Below are positions 8,906 to 18,639 of a stretch of 30,781 nucleotides of DNA, piece after piece. Position numbers and translations under genes: made by a program. Origin of the DNA: Symsagittifera roscoffensis. Lineage: Eukaryota; Xenacoelomorpha; Acoela; Convolutidae. The first letter of the stretch is position 1; each line of letters begins with the position of its first letter. The DNA lies in contig NC_087062.1 of NCBI RefSeq assembly GCF_963678635.1, positions 59,600,129-59,630,909 of the forward strand, given 5' to 3'. Under the pieces are notes generated by a model. It had not been told where the DNA came from, made no database searches, and worked only from the letters and a program-made list of their open reading frames with translations.

Positions 8906-9600
8906 TCGCCAAAGTCGCTCCTTTGTCTTGGTTAGCCGATGTTCCCAGTGTGACTTGCTCCTTATCCCGTTGTTATCGCGGAAACCGTACCAAAATTTTT
9001 GCTTTTTTCATTCCCTGCTGTCACTTCCTCTTTTTATCTCGTTTTCATTCCGAGCATCGCCGCAAATCTCTCTGTGAACGATGTTCTCTTGGTTTGTGAA
9101 TCTTCTTCTATCGTTTCGGGTGCGTTGTTAGTGATATCGTCTCCATTGCCTATTAGTGAGAACTCTTTCGTCTTCGTTCCTTGTTCTTCTACGTTTGGCA
9201 TAGGTGTTGATTCTGTCGTTTTTCGCTCCGCTCCCTCTATGCTATGATCTGGCGTCTCGACATCGATTTCCTTGACCAGTATTTTTGCTTCTTCCGGCAG
9301 TTTCTGTTTGGTCTTCTGTTCCTTGGTGCTTCTTGTGTTGATCATATTCACTGAAATCATTTTCCTCATTACTCTCGGTTTGTTGGTGTTAGCTTCCGCT
9401 GCAATGAGGATTGGTTTTGCTTAAGTCCTATCATTTTCCTCTCTGTTAGCGAAACTCTCGTTTTCTTCATGATTTTTATTGACAATTTTTTTTATGTACA
9501 ATTCTACTATGTACAAGTCCCCACTGTAAAATTTAAAACAAAAAACCCCTGAAATGCTTTTAAAACTAGTCGTAGTAGTCGCACCAGGAATTTTAGAAAC
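8906..9600 (-). pseudogene. gag: gag leader and 5' untranslated region, module U copy 3 (best preserved leader)
   Basis: Minus strand 9,034-9,369 is open for 111 codons: MRKMISVNMINTRSTKEQ near the start, DVETPDHSIEGAERKTTESTP, TKTKEFSLIGNGDDITNNAP, SFTERFAAMLGMKTR at the end. Unlike the leaders at 10.8-14.6 kb it has Glu-Arg (FTERF) and no TGA there, so it represents an earlier state. It continues into KEEVTAG-type sequence and then module A. A frame break lies just above 9,369 where related copies run on to MKKTRVSLTERK. Confidence 0.7.
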
Positions 9601-10430
9601 CTTAAGTCAAGTGTCTTGTCCCTTCTCCGATGTGTTTGGGCCCTTAGTTCAAGTATTTGGATCCTTAGCTCTAGTATTGGGACCCTTCGCCTAAGTTTGA
9701 CTTGCTCCTTATCCTGTTTAGTTTCCGTTGTTATCCTCATTACTCTCGGGTTTGTTGATGTTAGCTTCCGATGCGTTGAGGATTGGTTTTGCTTAAGTCC
9801 TATCATTTTCCTCTCTGTTAGCGGCACTCTCGTTTTCTTCATGATTTTTATATACAATTTTTTTTATGTACATTTCTACTATGTACAAGTCCCCACTGTA
9901 AAATTTAAAACAAAAAACCCCTGAAATGCTTTTAAAACTAGTCGTAGTAGTCGCACCAGGAATTTTAGAAACCTTAAGTCAAGTGTCTTGTCCCTTCTCC
10001 GATGTGTTGGGGCCCTTAGTTCAAGTATTTGGACCCTTAGCTCTACTATTGGGACCCTTTGCCTAAGTTTGACTTGCTCCTTATCCTGTTTAGTTTCCGT
10101 TGTTATCCTCATTACTCTCGGGTTTGTTGATGTTAGCTTCCGATGCGTTGAGGATTGGTTTTGCTTAAGTCCTATCTATTTCCTCTCTTTTAGCGACACT
10201 CTCGTTTTCTTCATAGTTTTTAAAACACAATTTTTTTTTATATACAATTCTAATATGTACAAGTCCCTACTGTAAAATCTATAAGAAAAACGCCTAAAAT
10301 GATTTTAGAACTAGTCGTAGCAATCGCACCAGGAGTTTTAGATACGTTAAGTCAAGTGTCGTGTCCCTTCTCCGAAGTGTTGGGGCACTTAGCTCAAGTT
10401 ATTGGACCCTTAGCTCTAGTGTTGGGACCC
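9601..10430 (-). repeat. Tandem 372-bp units of an internally deleted U module
   Basis: Landmark GTACAAGT occurs at 9,511, 9,883 and 10,257, giving unit lengths of 372 and 374 bp. Each unit has untranslated sequence, three to four A-type units, then a leader in which sequence jumps from TTTCCGTTGTTATC straight to CTCATTACTCTCGGG. The full leader has some 400 bp between those points. The deletion fuses leader ends to give short open frames such as 9,879-10,112. Confidence 0.8.
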
Positions 10431-10790
10431 TTCGCCTAAGTGTTGGGACCCTTCGCTTAAGTGGTGAGACTCTCCGCGGAGGTGTTGGGACCCTTCGCTG
10501 AAGTGGTAGGACCCTTCGCTAAAGTGGTGGGACTCTCCGCTGAGGTGTTGGGACCCTTCGCTGAAGTGTTGGTACACTTCGGTATAGTGTTGGGACCCTT
10601 CGCTTAAGTGTTGGGGTTCTTCGACAAAGTGTTATGACCCTTCGCCGAAAAGTTGGGACCCTTCGCAAAAATCTTGGAACCCATCGCCAAAGTCTTGGCA
10701 CCCTTCGCTAAAGTGGTGGGACTCTCCGCTGAGGTGTTGGGACCCTTCACTAAAGTGTTGGGACCCTTCGCCAAAGTCTTGGGACCAAGG
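10431..10790. repeat. 21-bp minisatellite, module A block 6
   Basis: About 17 units between untranslated sequence and a leader copy; mixed CGCTAAA, CGCTGAA and CTCTCCGCTGAG variants. Confidence 0.9.
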
Positions 10791-11500
10791 TCGCCAAAGT
10801 CGCTCCTTTGTCTTGGTTACCCGACCTTCCCAGTGTGACTTGCTCCTTATTCTGTTTAGTTCCCGTTGTTATCGCGGATACGTACCAAAATTTTTTGCTT
10901 TTTTCAGTCCCTGCTGTCACTTCCTCTTTTTCTCTCGTTTTCATTCCGACGATTGCTGCAAATCACTCTGTGAACGATGTTCTCTTGGTTTGTGAATCGT
11001 CTTCTATCGTTTCCGGTGCGTTGTTAGTGATCTCTCCTCCATTGCCTAAAAGTGAAAACTCTTTCGTCTTCGTTCCTTGTTCTTCTACGTTTGGCATAGG
11101 TGTTGATTCTGTCGTTTTTCGCTCCGCTCCATCTATGCTATGATCTGGCGTCTCGAGATCGATTTCCTTGACCAGTACTTTTGGTTCTTCCGGTAGTTTC
11201 TCTTTGGTCTTCTGTTCCTTGGTGCTTCTTGTGTTGACCATATTCACTGAAATCATTTTCCTCATTACTCTCGGGTTTGTTGGTGTTAATTTCCGCTGCG
11301 TTGAGGATTGGTTTTGCTTAATTCCTATCACTTTCCTCTCTGTTAGCGACACTCTCGTTTTCTTCATGATTTTTGTATACTATTTTTTTATGTACAATTC
11401 TACTATGTACAAGTCACTACTGTAAAATTTAAAAGAAAAAACCCCTGAAATGATTTTAAAACTAGTCGTAGTAGTCGCACCAGGAGTTTTAGAAACCTTA
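10791..11500 (-). pseudogene. gag: gag leader and 5' untranslated region, module U copy (10.8 kb)
   Basis: Open for 134 codons from 11,367 (MKKTRVSLTERKVIGIKQ, NTRSTKEQKTKEKLPEEPK, VKEIDLETPDHSIDG, NVEEQGTKTKEFSLLGN, ending SFTE) to a TGA at 10,963-10,965 where the older copy has Arg. After the stop the frame resumes as FAA.VGMKTREKEEVTAGTEKSKK. Arg CGA to TGA is a C-to-T change in a CpG. The next piece ends GNQDKGATLATLVPRLWRRVPTL in module A. Confidence 0.75.
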
Positions 11501-11930
11501 AGTCAAGTGTCTTGTCCCTTCTCCGAAGTGTTGGGGCCCTTAGTTCAAGTATTGGGACCCTTCGCCTAAGTGTGACTTGCTCCTTATCCTGTTTAGTTTC
11601 CGTTGTTATCCTCATTACTCTCGGGTTTGTTGGTGTTAGCTTCCGATGCGTTGAGGATTGGTTTTGCTTAAGTCCTATCTATTTCCTCTCTTTTAGCGAC
11701 ACTCTCGTTTTCTTCATAATTGTTATACACAATTTTATTTTATATACAATTCTTATATGTACAAGTCCCTTCTGTAAAATCTATAAGAAAAACGCCTTAA
11801 AATGATTTTAGAACTAGTCGTAGCGGTCGCACCAGGAGTTTAAGATACGTTAAGTCAAGTGTCGTGTCCCTTCTCCGAAGTGTTGGGGCACTTAGCTCAA
11901 GTAATTGGACCCTTAGCTCTAGTGTTGGGA
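11501..11930 (-). repeat. Internally deleted U module, 352-bp unit
   Basis: GTACAAGT landmarks at 11,407 and 11,759 enclose a leader with the same TTATC/CTCATTAC deletion junction as the 372-bp units, with one A-type unit fewer. The shared junction indicates a single deletion event that later spread within the array. Confidence 0.75.
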
Positions 11931-12590
11931 CCCTTCGCCTAAGTGTTGGGACCCTTCGCTAAAGTGGTGAGACTCTCCGCTGAGGTGTTGGGACCCTTCG
12001 CTGAAGTGGTGGGACCCTTCGCTAAAGTGGTGGGACTCTCCGCTGAGGTGTTGGGACCCTTCGCTGAAGTGTTGGGACCCTTCGCCGAAGTGTTGGGAAA
12101 CTTCGCCGAAGTGTTGGACCTTCGCCAAAGTCTTGGTTCCCTTCGCTAAAGTGTTGGGACCCTTCGCTTAAGTTTTGGGACCCTTCGACAAAGTGTTATG
12201 ACCCTTCGCCGAAAAGCTGGGACCCTTCGCAAAAATTTTGGAACCCATCGCCAAAGTCTTGGCACCATTCGCTATAGTGTTGGGACCCTTCGCTTAAGTG
12301 TTGGGACCCTTCGACAAAGTGTTATGACCCTTCGCCGAAAAGTTGGGACCCTTCGCAAAAATCTTGGAACCCATGGCCAAAGTCTTGGTACTCATCGCAT
12401 AGTCTTAAGACCCTTCGCTGAAGTCTTGGGACCCTTCACTAAAGTGTTGGGACCCTTCGCTAAAGTGTTGGGACCCTTCGCCAAAGTCTTGGGACTCATC
12501 GCAAAGTCTTGGGACCCTTCGCTGAAGTCTTGGGACCCTTCATTAAAGTGTTGGGACCCTTCGCCAAAGTCTTGGGACCAAGGTGGCCAA
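11931..12590. repeat. 21-bp minisatellite, module A block 7
   Basis: About 31 units. Variant order (CGCTAAAGTGGTGAGAC, CTCTCCGCTGAG, CGCCGAAGTGTTGGGAAAC, then CAAAAATTTTGGAACCC) repeats almost exactly in block 8, offset 1,441 bp. Confidence 0.9.
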
Positions 12591-13320
12591 AGTCGCTCCT
12601 TTGTCTTGGTTACCCGACGTTCCCAGTGTGACTTGCTCCTTATTCTGTTTATTTCCCGTTGTTATCGCGGATACGTACCAAAATTTTTTGCTTTTTTCAG
12701 TCCCTGCTGTCACTTACTCTTTTTCTCTCGTTTTCATTCCGACGATTGCTGCAAATCACTCTGTGAACGATGTTCTCTTGGTTTGTAAATCGTCTTCTAT
12801 CGTTTCCGGTGCGTTGTTAGTGATCTCTCCTCAATTGCCTATAAGTGAAAACTCTTTCGTCTTCGTTCCTTGTTCTTCTACGTTTGGCATAGGTGTTGAT
12901 TCTGTCGTTTTTCGCTCCGCTCCATCTATGCTATGATCTGGCGTCTCGAGATCAATTTCCTTGACCAGTACTTTTGGTTCTTCCGGTAGTTTCTCTTTGG
13001 TCTTCTGTTCCTTGGTGCTTCTTGTGTTGACCATATTCACTGAAATCATTTTCCTCATTACTCTCGGGTTTGTTGGTGTTAATTTCCGCTGCGTTGAGGA
13101 TTGGTTTTGCTTAAGTCCTATCACTTTCCTCTCTGTTAGCGACCCTCTCGTTTTCTTCATGATTTTTGTATACTATTTTTTTTATGTACAATTCTACTAT
13201 GTACAAGTCACTACTGTAAAATCTATAAGAAAAATGCCTAAAATGATTTTAGAACTAGTCGTAGCGGTCGCACCAGGAGTTTTAGATACGTTAAGTCAAG
13301 TGTCGTGTCCCTTCTCCGAA
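12591..13320 (-). pseudogene. gag: gag leader and 5' untranslated region, module U copy (12.6 kb)
   Basis: Same leader as at 10.8 kb from 13,160 (MKKTRGSLTERK) with the same downstream TGA (12,756-12,758), plus a private earlier stop after FSLIGN at 12,831-12,833. Dead copy. Confidence 0.75.
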
Positions 13321-14010
13321 GTGTTGGGGCACTTAGCTCAAGTAATTGGACCCTTAGCTCTAGTGTTGGGACCCTTCGCCTAAGTGTTGGGACCCTTCGC
13401 TAAAGTGGTGAGACTCTCCGCTGAGGTGTTGGGACCCTTCGCTGAAGTGGTGGGACCCTTCGCTAAAGTGGTGGGACTCTCCGCTGAGGTGTTGGGACCC
13501 TTCGCTGAAGTGTTGGGACCCTTCGCCGAAGTGTTGGGAAACTTCGCCGAAGTGTTGGACCTTCGCCAAAGTCTTGGTACCCTTCGCTAAAGTGTTGGGA
13601 CCCTTCGCTTAAGTGTTGGGACCCTTCGACAAAGTGTTATGACCCTTCGCCGAAAAGTTGGGACCCTTCGCAAAAATCTTGGAACCCATCGCCAAAGTCT
13701 TGGCACCCTTCGCTATAGTGTTGGGACCCTTCGCTTAAGTGTTGGGACCCTTCGACAAAGTGTTATGACCCTTCGCCGAAAAGTTGGGACCCTTCGCAAA
13801 AATCTTCGAACCCATGGCCAAAGTCTTGGTACTCATCGCATAGTCTTAGGACCCTTCACTAAAGTGTTGGCACCCTTCGCTAAAGTGTTGGGATCCTTCG
13901 CCAAAGTCTTGGGACTCATCGCAAAGTCTTGGGACCCTTCGCTGAAGTCTTGGGACCCTTCACTAAAGTGTTGGGACCCTTCGCCAAAGTCTTGGGACCA
14001 AGGTCGCCAA
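13321..14010. repeat. 21-bp minisatellite, module A block 8
   Basis: Second copy of block 7 at an offset of 1,441 bp. The minus-strand translations of 11,919-12,128 and 13,360-13,569 are identical. It differs by loss of about 21 bp near 13,855. Confidence 0.9.
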
Positions 14011-14740
14011 AGTCGCTCCTTTGTCTTGGTTACCCGACGTTCCCAGTGTGACTTGCTCATCATTCTGTTTAGTTCCCGTTGTTATCGCGGAATACGTACC
14101 AAAATTTTTTGCTTTTTTCAGTCCCTGCTGTCACTTCCTCTTTTTCTCTCGTTTTCATTCCGACCATTGCTGCAAATCACTCTGTGAACGATGTTCTCTT
14201 GGTTTGTGAATCGTCTTCTATCGTTTCCGGTGCGTTGTTAGTGATCTCTCCTCCATTGCCTATAAGTGAAAACTCTTTCGTCTTCGTTCCTTGTTCTTCT
14301 ACGTTTGGCATAGGTGTTGATTTTGTCGTTTTTCGCTCCGCTCCATCTATGCTATGATCTGGCGTCTCGAGATCGATTTCCTTGACCAGTACTTTTGGTT
14401 CTTCCGGTAGTTTCTCTTTGGTCTTCTGTTCCTTGGTGCTTCTTGTGTTGACCATATTCACTGAAATCATTTTCCTCATTACTCTCGGGTTTGTTGGTGT
14501 TAATTTCCGCTGCGTTGAGGATTGGTTTTGCTTAAGTCCTATCACTTTCCTCTCTGTTAGCGACACTCTCGTTTTCTTCATGATTTTTGTATACTATTTT
14601 TTTTATGTACAATTCTACTATGTACAAGTCACTACTGTAAAATTTAAAAGAAAAAACCCCTGAAATGATTTTAAAACTAGTCGTAGTAGTCGCACCAGGA
14701 ATTTTAGAAACCTTAAGTCAAGTGTATTGTCCCTTCTCCG
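14011..14740 (-). pseudogene. gag: gag leader and 5' untranslated region, module U copy (14.0 kb)
   Basis: 134 codons from 14,581 (MKKTRVSLTERKVIGLKQ) to the shared TGA at 14,177-14,179. Nearly identical to the 10.8-kb leader; carries TTKSTP for TTESTP. The common stop in three leaders dates the amplification after inactivation. Confidence 0.75.
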
Positions 14741-15265
14741 AAAAGTTGGAGCCCTTAGTTCAAGTATTTGGACCCTTAGCTCTAGTGTTGGGAACCTTCG
14801 CCTAAGTGTTGGGACCTTTCGCTAAAGTGGTGGGACTCTCCGCTGAGGTGTTGGGACCCTTCGCTGAAGTGTTGGGACCCTTCACTAAAGTGGTGGTACT
14901 CTCTCCGCTGAGGTGTTGGGACCCTTCGCTGAAGTGTTGGGACCCTTCGCCGAAGTGTTGGGAAACTTCGCCGAAGTGTTGGGACCCTTCGCCAAATTCT
15001 TGGTACCCTTCGCTAAAGTGTTGGGACCCTTCGCTTAAGTGTTGGGATCCTTCGACAGAGTGTTTTGACCCTTCGCCGAAAAGTTGGGACCCTTCGCAAA
15101 AATCTTGGAACCCATCGCCAAAGTCTTGGGACTCTTCGCAAAGTCTTGGGACCCTTCGCTGAAGTCTTGGGACCCTTCGCTGAAGTGTTGGGACCCTTCG
15201 CTAAATAGTTGGGACCCTTCGCGAAGTGTTGGGACCCTTCGACAAAATGTTAGGACCCTTAAATT
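14741..15265. repeat. 21-bp minisatellite, module A block 9
   Basis: About 25 units, ending with the same A-to-B switch as near 582, 2,598 and 5,798 (CGACAAAATGTT then TTAAATTGCTATCCCAG). It lies between untranslated sequence and module B, the position expected within an LTR. Confidence 0.9.
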
Positions 15266-15423
15266 GCTATCCCAGAACTCAAGTGTTGGCATCCTCAAAA
15301 TGCTATCCCAGGACTCAAGTGTTGGGACCCTTGAAATGCTATACCACGACTCAAGTGTTGGGACCCTTAAAATGCTATCCCAAGTCTCAAACGTTGGTAC
15401 CCTTAAAATGCTATCCCAGGATT
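15266..15423. repeat. 36-bp minisatellite, module B block 5
   Basis: Four to five units, ending in CCAGGATTGCC at the start of R copy 5. Confidence 0.85.
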
Positions 15424-15693
15424 GCCACAAGAACTCTTCTTTCCTCCTCTAATACCGTAGCTCGAGTGTTTGGACACTTTATCCACTATCCCAGTACCTC
15501 TTCCGGAACTTGTGCGAGGTATTTCCCCGTACCTCAACTCGAGTGTTGGGTTGATCTGTGATTCAATTTTTTTTGAGTTTCCCTGAAATTCCCTTTCTAT
15601 CTTAAACCCAATGCAATTCGAAACACAACTTGTTTTTAAGTTTTTTTGTGGTTGCAGAAGCACCTTGAGAACTTGTGAAACTGAGGATGTGAA
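15424..15693 (-). repeat. Module R copy 5 (short form)
   Basis: Short form like copy 3, with GATTCAATTTTTTTTGAG replacing the longer middle. Followed by B units. It carries GCAGAAGCACC where other copies have GCAGATGCACC. Confidence 0.6.
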
Positions 15694-16071
15694 GGCGCCC
15701 AAGATGCTATCCCAGGACTCAAGTGTTGAGACCCTCAAAAGGCTATCCCACGACTCAAATGTTGCTACCCTTAAAATGCTATCCCACTACTCAAATGTTG
15801 GTACCCTTAACTATCCCAGGACTCAAGTGTTGGGACACTTAAAATGCTATCCCACGACTCAAGTGTTGGGACCCTTAAAATGCTATCCCACTACTCAACT
15901 GTTGGTACCCTGAACTATTCCAGGACTCAAGTGTTGGGACCCTTAAAATGCTATCCCACGACTCAAGTGTTGGGACCTTTAAAAAGCTATCCCACGACTC
16001 AAATGTTGGTACCCTTAAAATGCTATCCCAAGTCTCAAACGTTGGTACCCTTAAAATGCTATCCCAGGATT
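15694..16071. repeat. 36-bp minisatellite, module B block 6
   Basis: About ten to eleven units, with two 32-bp variant units (near 15,795 and 15,900). Confidence 0.85.
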
Positions 16072-16341
16072 GCCACAAGAACTCTTCTTTCCTCCTCTAA
16101 TACCGTAGCTCGAGTGTTTGGACACTTTATCCACTATCCCAGTACCTCTTCCGGAACTTGTGCGAGGTATTTCCCCGTACCTCAACTCGAGTGTTGGGTT
16201 GATCTGTGATTCAATTTTTTTTGAGTTTCCCTGAAATTCCCTTTCTATCTTAAACCCAATGCAATTCGAAACACAACTTGTTTTTAAGTTTTTTTGTGGT
16301 TGCAGATGCACCTTGAGAACTTGTGAAACTGAGGATGTGAA
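16072..16341 (-). repeat. Module R copy 6 (short form)
   Basis: Nearly identical to copy 5 at an offset of 648 bp. Ends GATGTGAACGCGGCCAAG before B units. Confidence 0.6.
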
Positions 16342-16579
16342 CGCGGCCAAGATGCTATCCCAGGACTGAAGTTTTGGGACCCTCAAAATTCTATCCCATG
16401 ACTCAAGTTTTGGGACCCTTAAGATGCTATCCCACTACTCAACTGTTGGTACCCTGAACTATTCCAGGACTCAAGTGTTGGGACCCTTAAAATGCTATCC
16501 CACGACTCAAGTGTTGGGACCTTTAAAAAGCTATCCCACGACTCAAATGTTGGTACCCTTAAAATGCTATCCCAGGATT
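16342..16579. repeat. 36-bp minisatellite, module B block 7
   Basis: Six to seven units; starts with a unit reading GGACTGAAGTTTTGGGACC and contains one 32-bp variant. Same arrangement recurs in blocks 8-10. Confidence 0.85.
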
Positions 16580-16908
16580 GCCACAAGAACTCTTCTTTCC
16601 TCCTCTAATACCGTAGCTCGACTGTTTGCACACTTTATCCACTATCCCAGTACCTCTTCCGGAACTCGTGTGAGAAATTTCCCCGTACATCAAATCGAGT
16701 GTTGGAATGATCTGTGCACTATCCCAGTACCACCTCTAGAGCTCGTGTAAAAAGTTCCCAAAAACCCGATTTTGTCAACCAAAATTTATTGATTTTCCCT
16801 GAAATTCCCTTTCTTTCTCAAACCCGATGCAAGTCGAAATACAGCTTGTTCTTAGGTTTTTTTGTGGTTGCAGATGCACCTTGAGAACTTGTGAAACTGA
16901 GGATGTGA
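16580..16908 (-). repeat. Module R copy 7 (long form)
   Basis: Long form with GTAAAAAGTTCCC and TTTGTCAACC; minus-strand polypurine tract GAGAAAGAAAGGGAA. R plus B forms a 568-bp unit from here on. Confidence 0.65.
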
Positions 16909-17147
16909 ACGCGGCCAAGATGCTATCCCAGGACTGAAGTTTTGGGACCCTCAAAATTCTATCCCATGACTCAAGTTTTGGGACCCTTAAGATGCTATCC
17001 CACTACTCAACTGTTGGTACCCTGAACTATTCCAGGACTCAAGTGTTGGGACCCTTAAAATGCTATCCCACGACTCAAGTGTTGGGACCTTTAAAAAGCT
17101 ATCCCACGACTCAAATGTTGGTACCCTTAAAATGCTATCCCAGGATT
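16909..17147. repeat. 36-bp minisatellite, module B block 8
   Basis: Copy of block 7 at +568 bp; the plus-strand translations of 16,424-16,750 and 16,992-17,318 are identical over 108 codons. Confidence 0.85.
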
Positions 17148-17479
17148 GCCACAAGAACTCTTCTTTCCTCCTCTAATACCGTAGCTCGACTGTTTGCACA
17201 CTTTATCCACTATCCCAGTACCTCTTCCGGAACTCGTGTGAGAAATTTCCCCGTACATCAAATCGAGTGTTGGAATGATCTGTGCACTATCCCAGTACCA
17301 CCTCTAGAGCTCGTGTAAAAAGTTCCCTAAAACCCGATTTTGTCAACCAAAAATTATTGATTTTCCATGAAATTCCCTTTCTTTCTCAAACCCGATGCAA
17401 GTCGAAAACAGCTTGTTTTTAGGTTTTTTTGTGGTTGCAGATGCACCTTGAGAACTTGTGAAACTGAGGATGTGAACGC
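17148..17479 (-). repeat. Module R copy 8 (long form)
   Basis: 568 bp after copy 7. Few differences by eye (for example GTTCCCTAAAACC and CAAAAATTATTG). Confidence 0.65.
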
Positions 17480-17713
17480 GGCCAAGATGCTATCCCAGGA
17501 CTGAAGTTTTGGGACCCTCAAAATGCTATCCCATGACTCAAGTGTTGGGACCCTTAAGATGCTATCCCACTACTCAAATGTTGGTACCCTTAACTATCCC
17601 AGGACTCAAGTGTTGGGATCCTTAAAATGATATCCCACGACTCAAGTGTTGGGACCCTTAAAATGCTATCCCACGACTCAAATGTTGGTACCTTTAAAAT
17701 GCTATCCCAGGAC
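17480..17713. repeat. 36-bp minisatellite, module B block 9
   Basis: Six to seven units with one 32-bp variant (near 17,577-17,608) and a TTAAAATGATATCCC unit shared with block 10. Confidence 0.85.
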
Positions 17714-18048
17714 TGCCACAAGAACTCTTCTTTCCTCCTCTAATACCGTAGCTCGAGTGTTTGCACACTTTATACACTATCCCAGTACCTCTTCCGGAAC
17801 TCGTGTGAGGATTTTCCCCGTACCTCAAAACTTAAGTGTTGCGATGATCTGTGCACTATTCCATTATCACCTCTAGAGCTCGTGTAAAAAATTCCCAAAA
17901 ACCCGATTTTGTCAACAAATTTTTACTGAGTTTCCCTGAAATTCCCTTTCTTTCTCAAACCCGATGCAAGTCGAAAACAGCTTGTTTTTAGGTTTTTTTG
18001 TGGTTGCAGATGCACCTTGAGAACTTGTGAAACTGAGGATGTGAACGC
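17714..18048 (-). repeat. Module R copy 9 (long form)
   Basis: Has AAAACTTAAGTGTTGCG and TTTTGTCAACAAATTTTTACTGAG; on the minus strand the latter gives TGTTGACAAAATCGGG just after the polypurine tract, a plausible LTR 5' end. Confidence 0.65.
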
Positions 18049-18283
18049 GGCCAAGATGCTATCCCAGGACTGAAGTTTTGGGACCCTCAAAATGCTATCC
18101 CATGACTCAAGTGTTGGGACCCTTAAGATGCTATCCCACTACTCAAATGATGGTACCCTTAACTATCCCAGGACTCAAGTGTTGGGATCCTTAAAATGAT
18201 ATCCCACGACTCAAGTGTTGGGACCCTTAAAATGCTATCCCACGACTCAAATGTTGGTACCTTTAAAATGCTATCCCAGGACT
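18049..18283. repeat. 36-bp minisatellite, module B block 10
   Basis: Copy of block 9 at +569/570 bp; frames 17,646-17,876 and 18,215-18,445 translate identically. This block adjoins the R copy at the end of the pol-bearing element. Confidence 0.85.
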
Positions 18284-18620
18284 GCCACAAGAACTCTTCT
18301 TTCCTCCTCTAATACCGTAGCTCGAGTGTTTGCACACTTTATACACTATCCCAGTACCTCTTCCGGAACTCGTGTGAGGATTTTCCCCGTACCTCAAAAC
18401 TTAAGTGTTGCGATGATCTGTGCACTATTCCATTATCACCTCTAGAGCTCGTGTAAAAAATTCCCAAAAACCCGATTTTGTCAACAAATTTTTACTGAGT
18501 TTCCCTGAAATTCCCTTTTTTTCTTAAACCCAATGCAAGTCTAAATACAACTTGTTTCTAAGTTTTTTTGCAAATGCACCTTGAGAACTTGTGAAACTGA
18601 GGATGTTAATGCGGCCAAGC
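18284..18620 (-). repeat. Module R copy 10, at the 3' end of the pol-bearing element
   Basis: Last R copy, ending GATGTTAATGCGGCCAAG and then non-repeat pol-tail sequence instead of B or gag. Minus strand reads polypurine tract AAGAAAAAAAGGGAA then TGTTGACAAAATCGGG, as expected for the 3' LTR start of the element at 18.6-27 kb. It alone lacks the GTGGTTGCAG stretch present in the other nine copies (here TTTTTTTGCAAATGCACC). Confidence 0.65.
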
Positions 18621-18639
18621 CTCCCAAGCCCAGCCTCTG

